DNA from: Eledone cirrhosa
Taxonomy: Eukaryota; Mollusca; Cephalopoda; Octopoda; Eledonidae
Assembly (NCBI GenBank): GCA_964016885.1
Contig: OZ024758.1
Span: 39,211,985 to 39,275,984 of the forward strand
Reading direction: 5' to 3'
Length of the DNA stretch: 64,000 nt
Both the position numbers and the translations under genes were made by a program. The notes beneath the pieces are model-generated. The model was not told the origin of the DNA and made no database searches. It was given only the letters and a program-made list of their open reading frames with translations. This document shows, in pieces, positions 38,170 to 53,112 of the stretch (the first letter of the stretch is position 1; each line of letters starts with the position of its first letter).

Positions 38170-40803
38170 ATGACTTAAATGAATTCTCACCAACATTGGA
38201 GTTACTTCTGACAGCTAGTACCATGAACTTAAATGAATTCTCACCAACAGTGGAGTTACTTCTGACAGCTAGTACAATGAACTTAAATGAATTCTCACCA
38301 ACAATGGAGTTACTTCTGACAGCTAATACCATGACTTAAATGAATTCTCACCAACAGTGGAGTTACTTCTGACAGCTAATACCATGAACTTAAATGAATT
38401 CTCACCAACAGTGGAGTTACTTCTGACAGCTAGTACCATGAACTTAAATGAATTCTCACCAACAGTGGAGTTACTTCTGACAGCTAGTACCATGAACTTA
38501 AATGAATTCTCACCAACAGTGGAGTTACTTCTGACAGCTAATAAAATGAACTTAAATGAATTCTCACCAACATTGGAGTTACTTCTGACAGCTAGTACCA
38601 TGAACTTAAATGAATTCTCACCAACAGTGGAGTTACTTCTGACAGCTAATACCATGAACTTAAATGAATTCTCACCAACAGTGGAGTTCCTTCTGACAGC
38701 TAATAGCATGAACTTAAATGAATTCTCACCAACAGTGGAGTTACTTCTGACAGCTAGTACCATGACTTAAATGAATTCTCACCAACATTGGAGTTACTTC
38801 TGACAGCTAGTACCATGAACTTAAATGAATTCTCACCAACAGTGGAGTTACTTCTGACAGCTAGTACCATGAACTTAAATGAATTCTCACCAACAATGGA
38901 GTTACTTCTGACAGCTAATACCATGACTTAAATGAATTCTCACCAACAGTGGAGTTACTTCTGACAGCTAATACCATGAACTTAAATGAATTCTCACCAA
39001 CAGTGGAGTTACTTCTGACAGCTAGTACCATGAACTTAAATGAATTCTCACCAACAGTGGAGTTACTTCTGACAGCTAGTACCATGAACTTAAATGAATT
39101 CTCACCAACAGTGGAGTTACTTCTGACAGCTAATACCATGAACTTAAATGAATTCTCACCAACAGTGGAGTTACTTCTGACAGCTAATAAAATGAACTTA
39201 AATGAATTCTCACCAACATTGGAGTTACTTCTGACAGCTAGTACCATGAACTTAAATGAATTCTCACCAACAGTGGAGTTACTTCTGACAGCTAATACCA
39301 TGAACTTAAATGAATTCTCACCAACAGTGGAGTTCCTTCTGACAGCTAATACCATGAACTTAAATGAATTCTCACCAACAGTGGAGTTACTTCTGACAGC
39401 TAGTACCATGACTTAAATGAATTCTCACCAACATTGGAGTTACTTCTGACAGCTAATACCATGAACTTAAATGAATACTCACCAACAGTGGAGTTCCTTC
39501 TGACAGCTAGTACCATGAACTTAAATGAATTCTCACCAACAGTGGAGTTACTTCTGACAGCTAGTACCATGAACTTAAATGAATTCTCACCAACAGTGGA
39601 GTTACTTCTGACAGCTAATACCATGAACTTAAATGAATTCTCACCAACAGTGGAGTTACTTCTGACAGCTAGTACCATGACTTAAATGAATTCTCACCAA
39701 CAATGGAGTTACTTCTGACAGCTAATACCATGACTTAAATGAATTCTCACCAGCAGTGGAGTTACTTCTGACAGCTAATACCATGAACTTAAATGAATTC
39801 TCACCAACAGTGGAGTTACTTCTGACAGCTAGTACCATGAACTTAAATGAATTCTCACCAACAGTGGAGTTACTTCTGACAGCTAGTACCATGAACTTAA
39901 ATGAATTCTCACCAACATTGGAGTTACTTCTGACAACTAATACCATGATTTTAATGAATTCTCACCAACAGTGGAGTTACTTCTGACAACTAATACCATG
40001 AACTTAACTGAATTCTCACCAACAGTGGAGTTACTTCTGACAGCTAGTACCATGAACTTAAATGAATTCTCACCAACATTGGAGTGACTTCTGACAGCTA
40101 GTACCATGAACTTAACTGAATTCTCACCAACAGTGGAGTTACTTCTGACAGCTAGTACCATGAACTTAAATGAATTCTCACCAACAGTGGAGTTACTTCT
40201 GACAGCTAATACCATGAACTTAAATGAATTCTCACCAACAGTGGAGTTCCTTCTGACAGCTAATACCATGAACTTAAATGAATTCTCACCAACATTGGAG
40301 TTACTTCTGACAGCTAGTACCATGACTTAAATGAATTCTCACCAACTTTGGAGTTACTTCTGACAGCTAATACCATGACTTAAATGAATTCTCACCAACA
40401 GTGGAGTTACTTCTGACAGCTAATACCATGAACTTAAATGAATTCTCACCAACATTGGAGTTACTTCTGACAGCTAGTACCATGAACTTAAATGAATTCT
40501 CACCAACAGTGGAGTTACTTCTGACAGCTAATACCATGAACTTAAATGAATTCTCACCAACAGTGGAGTTCCTTCTGACAGCTAATACCATGAACTTAAA
40601 TGAATTCTCACCAACATTGGAGTTACTTCTGACAGCTAGTACCATGATTTAAATGAATTCTCACCAACATTGGAGTTACTTCTGACAACTAATACCATGA
40701 CTTAAATGAATTCTCACCAACAGTGCAGTTACTTCTGACAGCTAATACCATGAACTTAAATGAATTCTCACCAACAGTGGAGTTACTTCTGACAGCTAGT
40801 ACC
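38170..40803 (+). repeat. Block H higher-order unit H1 (2634 bp)
   Basis: Starts at the ATGACTTAA monomer at 38170. The order restarts at 40804. Landmarks are ACAATGAAC (about 38275), ATAAAATGAAC (38541 and 39188), AGCATGAAC (about 38705), GAATACTCACC (about 39475), CACCAGCAGTGG (about 39750), the ATGATTTTAATG monomer (about 39947) and the CAGTGCAGTTAC monomer (about 40724). The length is 49 x 54 minus 12. The left third is a copy of the E-type sequence at 29.4-30.2 kb. Confidence 0.88.
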
Positions 40804-43437
40804 ATGACTTAAATGAATTCTCACCAACATTGGAGTTACTTCTGACAGCTAGTACCATGAACTTAAATGAATTCTCACCAACAGTGGAGTTACTTCTGAC
40901 AGCTAGTACAATGAACTTAAATGAATTCTCACCAACAATGGAGTTACTTCTGACAGCTAATACCATGACTTAAATGAATTCTCACCAACAGTGGAGTTAC
41001 TTCTGACAGCTAATACCATGAACTTAAATGAATTCTCACCAACAGTGGAGTTACTTCTGACAGCTAGTACCATGAACTTAAATGAATTCTCACCAACAGT
41101 GGAGTTACTTCTGACAGCTAGTACCATGAACTTAAATGAATTCTCACCAACAGTGGAGTTACTTCTGACAGCTAATAAAATGAACTTAAATGAATTCTCA
41201 CCAACATTGGAGTTACTTCTGACAGCTAGTACCATGAACTTAAATGAATTCTCACCAACAGTGGAGTTACTTCTGACAGCTAATACCATGAACTTAAATG
41301 AATTCTCACCAACAGTGGAGTTCCTTCTGACAGCTAATAGCATGAACTTAAATGAATTCTCACCAACAGTGGAGTTACTTCTGACAGCTAGTACCATGAC
41401 TTAAATGAATTCTCACCAACATTGGAGTTACTTCTGACAGCTAGTACCATGAACTTAAATGAATTCTCACCAACAGTGGAGTTACTTCTGACAGCTAGTA
41501 CCATGAACTTAAATGAATTCTCACCAACAATGGAGTTACTTCTGACAGCTAATACCATGACTTAAATGAATTCTCACCAACAGTGGAGTTACTTCTGACA
41601 GCTAATACCATGAACTTAAATGAATTCTCACCAACAGTGGAGTTACTTCTGACAGCTAGTACCATGAACTTAAATGAATTCTCACCAACAGTGGAGTTAC
41701 TTCTGACAGCTAGTACCATGAACTTAAATGAATTCTCACCAACAGTGGAGTTACTTCTGACAGCTAATACCATGAACTTAAATGAATTCTCACCAACAGT
41801 GGAGTTACTTCTGACAGCTAATAACATGAACTTAAATGAATTCTCACCAACATTGGAGTTACTTCTGACAGCTAGTACCATGAACTTAAATGAATTCTCA
41901 CCAACAGTGGAGTTACTTCTGACAGCTAATACCATGAACTTAAATGAATTCTCACCAACAGTGGAGTTCCTTCTGACAGCTAATACCATGAACTTAAATG
42001 AATTCTCACCAACAGTGGAGTTACTTCTGACAGCTAGTACCATGACTTAAATGAATTCTCACCAACATTGGAGTTACTTCTGACAGCTAATACCATGAAC
42101 TTAAATGAATACTCACCAACAGTGGAGTTCCTTCTGACAGCTAGTACCATGAACTTAAATGAATTCTCACCAACAGTGGAGTTACTTCTGACAGCTAGTA
42201 CCATGAACTTAAATGAATTCTCACCAACAGTGGAGTTACTTCTGACAGCTAATACCATGAACTTAAATGAATTCTCACCAACAGTGGAGTTACTTCTGAC
42301 AGCTAGTACCATGACTTAAATGAATTCTCACCAACAATGGAGTTACTTCTGACAGCTAATACCATGACTTAAATGAATTCTCACCAGCAGTGGAGTTACT
42401 TCTGACAGCTAATACCATGAACTTAAATGAATTCTCACCAACAGTGGAGTTACTTCTGACAGCTAGTACCATGAACTTAAATGAATTCTCACCAACAGTG
42501 GAGTTACTTCTGACAGCTAGTACCATGAACTTAAATGAATTCTCACCAACATTGGAGTTACTTCTGACAACTAATACCATGATTTTAATGAATTCTCACC
42601 AACAGTGGAGTTACTTCTGACAACTAATACCATGAACTTAACTGAATTCTCACCAACAGTGGAGTTACTTCTGACAGCTAGTACCATGAACTTAAATGAA
42701 TTCTCACCAACATTGGAGTGACTTCTGACAGCTAGTACCATGAACTTAACTGAATTCTCACCAACAGTGGAGTTACTTCTGACAGCTAGTACCATGAACT
42801 TAAATGAATTCTCACCAACAGTGGAGTTACTTCTGACAGCTAATACCATGAACTTAAATGAATTCTCACCAACAGTGGAGTTCCTTCTGACAGCTAATAC
42901 CATGAACTTAAATGAATTCTCACCAACATTGGAGTTACTTCTGACAGCTAGTACCATGACTTAAATGAATTCTCACCAACTTTGGAGTTACTTCTGACAG
43001 CTAATACCATGACTTAAATGAATTCTCACCAACAGTGGAGTTACTTCTGACAGCTAATACCATGAACTTAAATGAATTCTCACCAACATTGGAGTTACTT
43101 CTGACAGCTAGTACCATGAACTTAAATGAATTCTCACCAACAGTGGAGTTACTTCTGACAGCTAATACCATGAACTTAAATGAATTCTCACCAACAGTGG
43201 AGTTCCTTCTGACAGCTAATACCATGAACTTAAATGAATTCTCACCAACATTGGAGTTACTTCTGACAGCTAGTACCATGATTTAAATGAATTCTCACCA
43301 ACATTGGAGTTACTTCTGACAACTAATACCATGACTTAAATGAATTCTCACCAACAGTGCAGTTACTTCTGACAGCTAATACCATGAACTTAAATGAATT
43401 CTCACCAACATTGGAGTTACTTCTGACAGCTAGTACC
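40804..43437 (+). repeat. Block H higher-order unit H2 (2634 bp)
   Basis: Second H copy with all landmarks at +2634. One clear private difference is ATAACATGAAC at about 41821 where H1 has ATAAAATGAAC at 39188. The match ends after the CAGTGCAGTTAC monomer (about 43358), which in H2 is followed by an ATTGG monomer and block I sequence. The right end therefore overlaps unit I1, and the shared stretch from 42956 is assigned to both. Confidence 0.87.
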
Positions 43438-46340
43438 ATGAACTTAAATGAATTCTCACCAACAGTGGAGTTACTTCTGACAGCTAATACCATGAACTTA
43501 AATGAATTCTCACCAACAGTGGAGTTCCTTCTGACAGCTAATACCATGAACTTAAATGAATTCTCACCAACAGTGGAGTTACTTCTGACAGCTAGTACCA
43601 TGACTTAAATGAATTCTCACCAACATTGGAGTTACTTCTGACAGCTAATACCATGAACTTAAATGAATTCTCACCAACAGTGGAGTTCCTTCTGACAGCT
43701 AGTACCATGAACTTAAATGAATTCTCACCAACAGTGGAGTTACTTCTGACAGCTAGTACCATGAACTTAAATGAATTCTCACCAACAGTGGAGTTACTTC
43801 TGACAGCTAATACCATGAACTTAAATGAATTCTCACCAACAGTGGAGTTCCTTCTGACAGCTAATACCATGAACTTAAATGAATTCTCACCAACAGTGGA
43901 GTTACTTCTGACAGCTAGTACCATGACTTAAATGAATTCTCACCAACAATGTAGTTACTTCTGACAGCTAATACCATGACTTAAATGAATTCTCACCAGC
44001 AGTGGAGTTACTTCTGACAGCTAATACCATGAACTTAAATGAATTCTCACCAACAGTGGAGTTACTTCTGACAGCTAGTACCATGAACTTAAATGAATTC
44101 TCACCAACATTGGAGTTACTTCTGACAACTAATACCATGATTTAAATGAATTCTCACCAACAGTGGAGTTACTTCTGACAACTAATACCATGAACTTAAA
44201 TGAATTCTCACCAACAGTGGAGTTACTTCTGACAGCTAATACCATGAACTTAAATGAATTCTCACCAACATTGGAGTTACTTCTGACAGCTAATACCATG
44301 ACTTAAATGAATTCTCACCAACAGTGGAGTTACTTCTGACAGCTAATACCATGAACTTAAATGAATTCTCACCAACATTGGAGTTACTTCTGACAGCTAG
44401 TACCATGAACTTAAATGAATACTCACCAACAGTGGAGTTACTTCTGACAGCTAATACCATGAACTTAAATGAATTCTCACCAACAGTGGAGTTCCTTCTG
44501 ACAGCTAATACCATGAACTTAAATGAATTCTCACCAACATTGGAGTTACTTCTGACAGCTAGTACCATGACTTAAATGAATTCTCACCAACATTGGAGTT
44601 ACTTCTGACAACTAATACCATGACTTAAATGAATTCTCACCAACAGTGGAGTTACTTCTGACAGCTAGTACCATGAACTTAAATGAATTCTCACCAACAG
44701 TGGAGTTCCTTCTGACAGCTAATACCATGAACTTAAATGAATTCTCACCAACATTGGGGTTACTTCTGACAGCTAGTACCATGAACTTAAATGAATTCTC
44801 ACCAACAGTGGAGTTACTTCTGACAGCTAATACCATGAACTTAAATGAATTCTCACCAACAGTGGAGTTACTTCTGACAGCTAATACCATGAACTTAAAT
44901 GAATTCTCACCATCAGTGGAGTTACTTCTGACAGCTAGTACCATGAACTTAAATGAATTCTCACCAACAGTGGAGTTACTTCTGACAGCTAATACCATGA
45001 ACTTAAATGAATTATCACCAACAGTGGAGTTACTTCTGACAGCTAATACCATGAACTTAAATGAATTCTCGCCCACATTGGAGTTACTTCTGACAGCTAG
45101 TACCATGAACCTAAATGAATTCTCACCAACAGTGGAGTTACTTCTGACAGCTAATACCATGAACTTAAATGAATTCTCACCAACAGTGGAGTTCCTTCTG
45201 ACAGCTAATACCATGAACTTAAATGAATTCTCACCAACAGTGGAGTTACTTCTGACAGCTAGTACCATGACTTAAATGAATTCTCACCAACATTGGAGTT
45301 ACTTCTGACAGCTAGTACCATGAACTTAAATGAATTCTCACCAACAGTGGAGTTCCTTCTGACAGCTAATACCATGAACTTAAATGAATTCTCACCAACA
45401 TTGGAGTTACTTCTGACAGCTAGTACCATGACTTAAATGAATTCTCACCAACTTTGGAGTTACTTCTGACAGCTAATACCATGACTTAAATGAATTCTCA
45501 CCAACAGTGGAGTTACTTCTGACAGCTAATACCATGAACTTAAATGAATTCTCACCAACAGTGGAGTTACGTCTGACAGCTAGTACCATGAACTTAAATG
45601 AATTCTCACCAACATTGGAGTTACTTCTGACAACTAATACCATGACTTAAATGAATTTTCACCAACAGTGGAGTTACTTCTGACAAACTAATACCATGAA
45701 CTTAAATGAATTCTCACCAACAGTGGAGTTACTTCTGACAGCTAGTACCATGAACTTAAATGAATTCTCACCAACAGTGGAGTTACTTCTGACAGCTAAT
45801 ACCATGAACTTAAATGAATTCTCACCAACAGTGGAGTTACTTCTGACAGCTAATACCATGAACTTAAATGAATTCTCACCAACATTGGAGTTACTTCTGA
45901 CAGCTAATACCATGACTTAAATGAATTCTCACCAACAGTGGAGTTACTTCTGACAGCTAATACCATGAACTTAAATGAATTCTCACCAACAGTGGAGTTC
46001 CTTCTGACAGCTAATACCATGAACTTAAATGAATTCTCACCAACATTGGAGTTACTTCTGACAGCTAGTACCATGACTTAAATGAATTCTCACCAACAAT
46101 GGAGTTACTTCTGACAGCTAATACCATGACTTAAATGAATTCTCACCAGCAGTGGAGTTACTTCTGACAGCTAATACCATGAACTTAAATGAATTCTCAC
46201 CAACAGTGGAGTTACTTCTGACAGCTAGTACCATGAACTTAAATGAATTCTCACCAACATTGGAGTGACTTCTGACAGCTAGTACCATGAACTTAACTGA
46301 ATTCTCACCAACAGTGGAGTTACTTCTGACAGCTAGTACC
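42956..46340 (+). repeat. Block I higher-order unit I1 (3385 bp)
   Basis: Phased on the 53-bp CAACTTTGG monomer at 42956, which recurs as unit start at 46341 and 50101. Landmarks are CAGTGCAGTTAC (about 43358), the seven-monomer module (43600-43975), GAATACTCACC (about 44418), CACCATCAGTGG (private, about 44909), GAATTATCACC (about 45012), the TCTCGCCCACATTGG monomer (about 45069), TTACGTCTGAC (about 45569) and GAATTTTCACC (about 45655). Confidence 0.86.
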
Positions 46341-49300
46341 ATGACTTAAATGAATTCTCACCAACTTTGGAGTTACTTCTGACAGCTAATACCATGACTT
46401 AAATGAATTCTCACCAACAGTGGAGTTACTTCTGACAGCTAATACCATGAACTTAAATGAATTCTCACCAACATTGGAGTTACTTCTGACAGCTAGTACC
46501 ATGAACTTAAATGAATTCTCACCAACAGTGGAGTTACTTCTGACAGCTAATACCATGAACTTAAATGAATTCTCACCAACAGTGGAGTTCCATCTGACAG
46601 CTAATACCATGAACTTAAATGAATTCTCACCAACATTGGAGTTACTTCTGACAGCTAGTACCATGATTTAAATGAATTCTCACCAACATTGGAGTTACTT
46701 CTGACAACTAATACCATGACTTAAATGAATTCTCACCAACAGTGCAGTTACTTCTGACAGCTAATACCATGAACTTAAATGAATTCTCACCAACATTGGA
46801 GTTACTTCTGACAGCTAGTACCATGAACTTAAATGAATTCTCACCAACAGTGGAGTTACTTCTGACAGCTAATACCATGAACTTAAATGAATTCTCACCA
46901 ACAGTGGAGTTCCTTCTGACAGCTAATACCATGAACTTAAATGAATTCTCACCAACAGTGGAGTTACTTCTGACAGCTAGTACCATGACTTAAATGAATT
47001 CTCACCAACATTGGAGTTACTTCTGACAGCTAATACCATGAACTTAAATGAATTCTCACCAACAGTGGAGTTCCTTCTGACAGCTAGTACCATGAACTTA
47101 AATGAATTCTCACCAACAGTGGAGTTACTTCTGACAGCTAGTACCATGAACTTAAATGAATTCTCACCAACAGTGGAGTTACTTCTGACAGCTAATACCA
47201 TGAACTTAAATGAATTCTCACCAACAGTGGAGTTCCTTCTGACAGCTAATACCATGAACTTAAATGAATTCTCACCAACAGTGGAGTTACTTCTGACAGC
47301 TAGTACCATGACTTAAATGAATTCTCACCAACAATGGAGTTACTTCTGACAGCTAATACCATGACTTAAATGAATTCTCACCAGCAGTGGAGTTACTTCT
47401 GACAGCTAATACCATGAACTTAAATGAATTCTCACCAACAGTGGAGTTACTTCTGACAGCTGGTACCATGAACTTAAATGAATTCTCACGAACATTGGAG
47501 TTACTTCTGACAACTAATACCATGATTTAAATGAATTCTCACCAACAGTGGAGTTACTTCTGACAACTAATACCATGAACTTAAATGAATTCTCACCAAC
47601 AGTGGAGTTACTTCTGACAGCTAATACCATGAACTTAAATGAATTCTCACCAACATTGGAGTTACTTCTGACAGCTAATACCATGACTTAAATGAATTCT
47701 CACCAACAGTGGAGTTACTTCTGACAGCTAGTACCATGAACTTAAATGAATTCTCACCAACATTGGAGTTACTTCTGACAACTAATACCATGATTTAAAT
47801 GAATTCTCACCAACAGTGGAGTTACTTCTGACAGCTAATACCATGACTTAAATGAATTCTCACCAACAGTGGAGTTACTTCTGACAGCTAATACCATGAA
47901 CTTAAATGAATTCTCACCAACATTGGAGTTACTTCTGACAGCTAGTACCATGAACTTAAATGAATACTCACCAACAGTGGAGTTACTTCTGACAGCTAAT
48001 ACCATGAACTTAAATGAATTCTCACCAACAGTGGAGTTCCTTCTGACAGCTAATACCATGAACTTAAATGAATTCTCACCAACATTGGAGTTACTTCTGA
48101 CAGCTAGTACCATGACTTAAATGAATTCTCACCAACATTGGAGTTACTTCTGACAACTAATACCATGACTTAAATGAATTCTCACCAACAGTGGAGTTAC
48201 TTCTGACAGCTAGTACCATGAACTTAAATGAATTCTCACCAACAGTGGAGTTCCTTCTGACAGCTAATACCATGAACTTAAATGAATTCTCACCAACATT
48301 GGGGTTACTTCTGACAGCTAGTACCATGAACTTAAATGAATTCTCACCAACAGTGGAGTTACTTCTGACAGCTAATACCATGAACTTAAATGAATTCTCA
48401 CCAACAGTGGAGTTACTTCTGACAGCTAATACCATGAACTTAAATGAATTCTCACCAACAGTGGAGTTACTTCTGACAGCTAGTACCATGAACTTAAATG
48501 AATTCTCACCAACAGTGGAGTTACTTCTGACAGCTAATACCATGAACTTAAATGAATTATCACCAACAGTGGAGTTACTTCTGACAGCTAATACCATGAA
48601 CTTAAATGAATTCTCGCCCACATTGGAGTTACTTCTGACAGCTAGTACCATGAACCTAAATGAATTCTCACCAACAGTGGAGTTACTTCTGACAGCTAAT
48701 ACCATGAACTTAAATGAATTCTCACCAACAGTGGAGTTCCTTCTGACAGCTAATACCATGAACTTAAATGAATTCTCACCAACAGTGGAGTTACTTCTGA
48801 CAGCTAGTACCATGACTTAAATGAATTCTCACCAACATTGGAGTTACTTCTGACAGCTAGTACCATGAACTTAAATGAATTCTCACCAACAGTGGAGTTC
48901 CTTCTGACAGCTAATACCATGAACTTAAATGAATTCTCACCAACATTGGAGTTACTTCTGACAGCTAGTACCATGACTTAAATGAATTCTCACCAACTTT
49001 GGAGTTACTTCTGACAGCTAATACCATGACTTAAATGAATTCTCACCAACAGTGGAGTTACTTCTGACAGCTAATACCATGAACTTAAATGAATTCTCAC
49101 CAACAGTGGAGTTACGTCTGACAGCTAGTACCATGAACTTAAATGAATTCTCACCAACATTGGAGTTACTTCTGACAACTAATACCATGACTTAAATGAA
49201 TTTTCACCAACAGTGGAGTTACTTCTGACAAACTAATACCATGAACTTAAATGAATTCTCACCAACAGTGGAGTTACTTCTGACAGCTAGTACCATGAAC

Positions 49301-50100
49301 TTAAATGAATTCTCACCAACAGTGGAGTTACTTCTGACAGCTAATACCATGAACTTAAATGAATTCTCACCAACAGTGGAGTTACTTCTGACAGCTAATA
49401 CCATGAACTTAAATGAATTCTCACCAACATTGGAGTTACTTCTGACAGCTAATACCATGACTTAAATGAATTCTCACCAACAGTGGAGTTACTTCTGACA
49501 GCTAATACCATGAACTTAAATGAATTCTCACCAACAGTGGAGTTCCTTCTGACAGCTAATACCATGAACTTAAATGAATTCTCACCAACATTGGAGTTAC
49601 TTCTGACAGCTAGTACCATGACTTAAATGAATTCTCACCAACAATGGAGTTACTTCTGACAGCTAATACCATGACTTAAATGAATTCTCACCAGCAGTGG
49701 AGTTACTTCTGACAGCTAATACCATGAACTTAAATGAATTCTCACCAACAGTGGAGTTACTTCTGACAGCTAGTACCATGAACTTAAATGAATTCTCACC
49801 AACAGTGGAGTTACTTCTGACAGCTAGTACCATGAACTTAAATGAATTCTCACCAACATTGGAGTTACTTCTGACAACTAATACCATGATTTCAATGAAT
49901 TCTCACCAACAGTGGAGTTACTTCTGACAACTAATACCATGAACTTAACTGAATTCTCACCAACAGTGGAGTTACTTCTGACAGCTAGTACCATGAACTT
50001 AAATGAATTCTCACCAACATTGGAGTGACTTCTGACAGCTAGTACCATGAACTTAACTGAATTCTCACCAACAGTGGAGTTACTTCTGACAGCTAGTACC
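46341..50100 (+). repeat. Block I higher-order unit I2 (3760 bp)
   Basis: Same order as I1 but 375 bp longer. The difference is two insertions: 160 bp (three monomers less 2) at about 47.68-47.84 kb, containing an ATGATTTAA monomer, and 215 bp (four monomers less 1) at about 49.7-50.0 kb. Private marks are GAGTTCCATCTGAC (about 46590), GCTGGTACC (about 47461) and TCACGAACATTGG (about 47487). The last two are shared with I3 but not I1. Confidence 0.86.
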
Positions 50101-53100
50101 ATGACTTAAATGAATTCTCACCAACTTTGGAGTTACTTCTGACAGCTAATACCATGACTTAAATGAATTCTCACCAACAGTGGAGTTACTTCTGACAGCT
50201 AATACCATGAACTTAAATGAATTCTCACCAACATTGGAGTTACTTCTGACAGCTAGTACCATGAACTTAAATGAATTCTCACCAACAGTGGAGTTACTTC
50301 TGACAGCTAATACCATGAACTTAAATGAATTCTCACCAACAGTGGAGTTCCTTCTGACAGCTAATACCATGAACTTAAATGAATTCTCACCAACATTGGA
50401 GTTACTTCTGACAGCTAGTACCATGATTTAAATGAATTCTCACCAACATTGGAGTTACTTCTGACAACTAATACCATGACTTAAATGAATTCTCACCAAC
50501 AGTGCAGTTACTTCTGACAGCTAATACCATGAACTTAAATGAATTCTCACCAACATTGGAGTTACTTCTGACAGCTAGTACCATGAACTTAAATGAATTC
50601 TCACCAACAGTGGAGTTACTTCTGACAGCTAATACCATGAACTTAAATGAATTCTCACCAACAGTGGAGTTCCTTCTGACAGCTAATACCATGAACTTAA
50701 ATGAATTCTCACCAACAGTGGAGTTACTTCTGACAGCTAGTACCATGACTTAAATGAATTCTCACCAACATTGGAGTTACTTCTGACAGCTAATACCATG
50801 AACTTAAATGAATTCTCACCAACAGTGGAGTTCCTTCTGACAGCTAGTACCATGAACTTAAATGAATTCTCACCAACAGTGGAGTTACTTCTGACAGCTA
50901 GTACCATGAACTTAAATGAATTCTCACCAACAGTGGAGTTACTTCTGACAGCTAATACCATGAACTTAAATGAATTCTCACCAACAGTGGAGTTCCTTCT
51001 GACAGCTAATACCATGAACTTAAATGAATTCTCACCAACAGTGGAGTTACTTCTGACAGCTAGTACCATGACTTAAATGAATTCTCACCAACAATGGAGT
51101 TACTTCTGACAGCTAATACCATGACTTAAATGAATTCTCACCAGCAGTGGAGTTACTTCTGACAGCTAATACCATGAACTTAAATGAATTCTCACCAACA
51201 GTGGAGTTACTTCTGACAGCTGGTACCATGAACTTAAATGAATTCTCACGAACATTGGAGTTACTTCTGACAACTAATACCATGATTTAAATGAATTCTC
51301 ACCAACAGTGGAGTTACTTCTGACAACTAATACCATGAACTTAAATGAATTCTCACCAACAGTGGAGTTACTTCTGACAGCTAATACCATGAACTTAAAT
51401 GAATTCTCACCAACATTGGAGTTACTTCTGACAGCTAATACCATGACTTAAATGAATTCTCACCAACAGTGGAGTTACTTCTGACAGCTAATACCATGAA
51501 CTTAAATGAATTCTCACCAACATTGGAGTTACTTCTGACAGCTAGTACCATGAACTTAAATGAATACTCACCAACAGTGGAGTTACTTCTGACAGCTAAT
51601 ACCATGAACTTAAATGAATTCTCACCAACAGTGGAGTTCCTTCTGACAGCTAATACCATGAACTTAAATGAATTCTCACCAACATTGGAGTTACTTCTGA
51701 CAGCTAGTACCATGACTTAAATGAATTCTCACCAACATTGGAGTTACTTCTGACAACTAATACCATGACTTAAATGAATTCTCACCAACAGTGGAGTTAC
51801 TTCTGACAAACTAATACCATGAACTTAAATGAATTCTCACCAACAGTGGAGTTACTTCTGACAGCTAGTACCATGAACTTAAATGAATTCTCACCAACAG
51901 TGGAGTTCCTTCTGACAGCTAATACCATGAACTTAAATGAATTCTCACCAACATTGGGGTTACTTCTGACAGCTAGTACCATGAACTTAAATGAATTCTC
52001 ACCAACAGTGGAGTTACTTCTGACAGCTAATACCATGAACTTAAATGAATTCTCACCAACAGTGGAGTTACTTCTGACAGCTAATACCATGAACTTAAAT
52101 GAATTCTCACCAACAGTGGAGTTACTTCTGACAGCTAGTACCATGAACTTAAATGAATTCTCACCAACAGTGGAGTTACTTCCGACAGCTAATACCATGA
52201 ACTTAAATGAATTATCACCAACAGTGGAGTTACTTCTGACAGCTAATACCATGAACTTAAATGAATTCTCGCCCACACTGGAGTTACTTCTGACAGCTAG
52301 TACCATGAACCTAAATGAATTCTCACCAACAGTGGAGTTACTTCTGACAGCTAATACCATGAACTTAAATGAATTCTCACCAACAGTGGAGTTCCTTCTG
52401 ACAGCTAATACCATGAACTTAAATGAATTCTCACCAACAGTGGAGTTACTTCTGACAGCTAGTACCATGACTTAAATGAATTCTCACCAACATTGGAGTT
52501 ACTTCTGACAGCTAGTACCATGAACTTAAATGAATTCTCACCAACAGTGGAGTTCCTTCTGACAGCTAATACCATGAACTTAAATGAATTCTCACCAACA
52601 TTGGAGTTACTTCTGACAGCTAGTACCATGACTTAAATGAATTCTCACCAACTTTGGAGTTACTTCTGACAGCTAATACCATGACTTAAATGAATTCTCA
52701 CCAACAGTGGAGTTACTTCTGACAGCTAATACCATGAACTTAAATGAATTCTCACCAACAGTGGAGTTACGTCTGACAGCTAGTACCATGAACTTAAATG
52801 AATTCTCACCAACATTGGAGTTACTTCTGACAACTAATACCATGACTTAAATGAATTTTCACCAACAGTGGAGTTACTTCTGACAAACTAATACCATGAA
52901 CTTAAATGAATTCTCACCAACAGTGGAGTTACTTCTGACAGCTAGTACCATGAACTTAAATGAATTCTCACCAACAGTGGAGTTACTTCTGACAGCTAAT
53001 ACCATGAACTTAAATGAATTCTCACCAACAGTGGAGTTACTTCTGACAGCTAATACCATGAACTTAAATGAATTCTCACCAACATTGGAGTTACTTCTGA

Positions 53101-53112
53101 CAGCCAATACCA
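50101..53112 (+). repeat. Block I higher-order unit I3 (about 3010 bp)
   Basis: Third I copy. It shares GCTGGTACC and TCACGAACATTGG with I2 and lacks the 160-bp insertion, as I1 does. It has the GACAAACT ending before 51819 where I1 and I2 have GACAGCTAGTACC, plus private changes CTTCCGACAGC (about 52181) and CACACTGG in the TCTCGCCC monomer (about 52275). The order fades after about 53.1 kb, where block J begins. Confidence 0.84.

Noticed and set aside
24320..41179. AATAAA polyadenylation hexamers at 24320, 29814, 38540, 39186 and 41174
   Set aside because: They arise from one variant (TAAAATG for TACCATG) copied with its HOR unit. No transcript unit or downstream element accompanies them.
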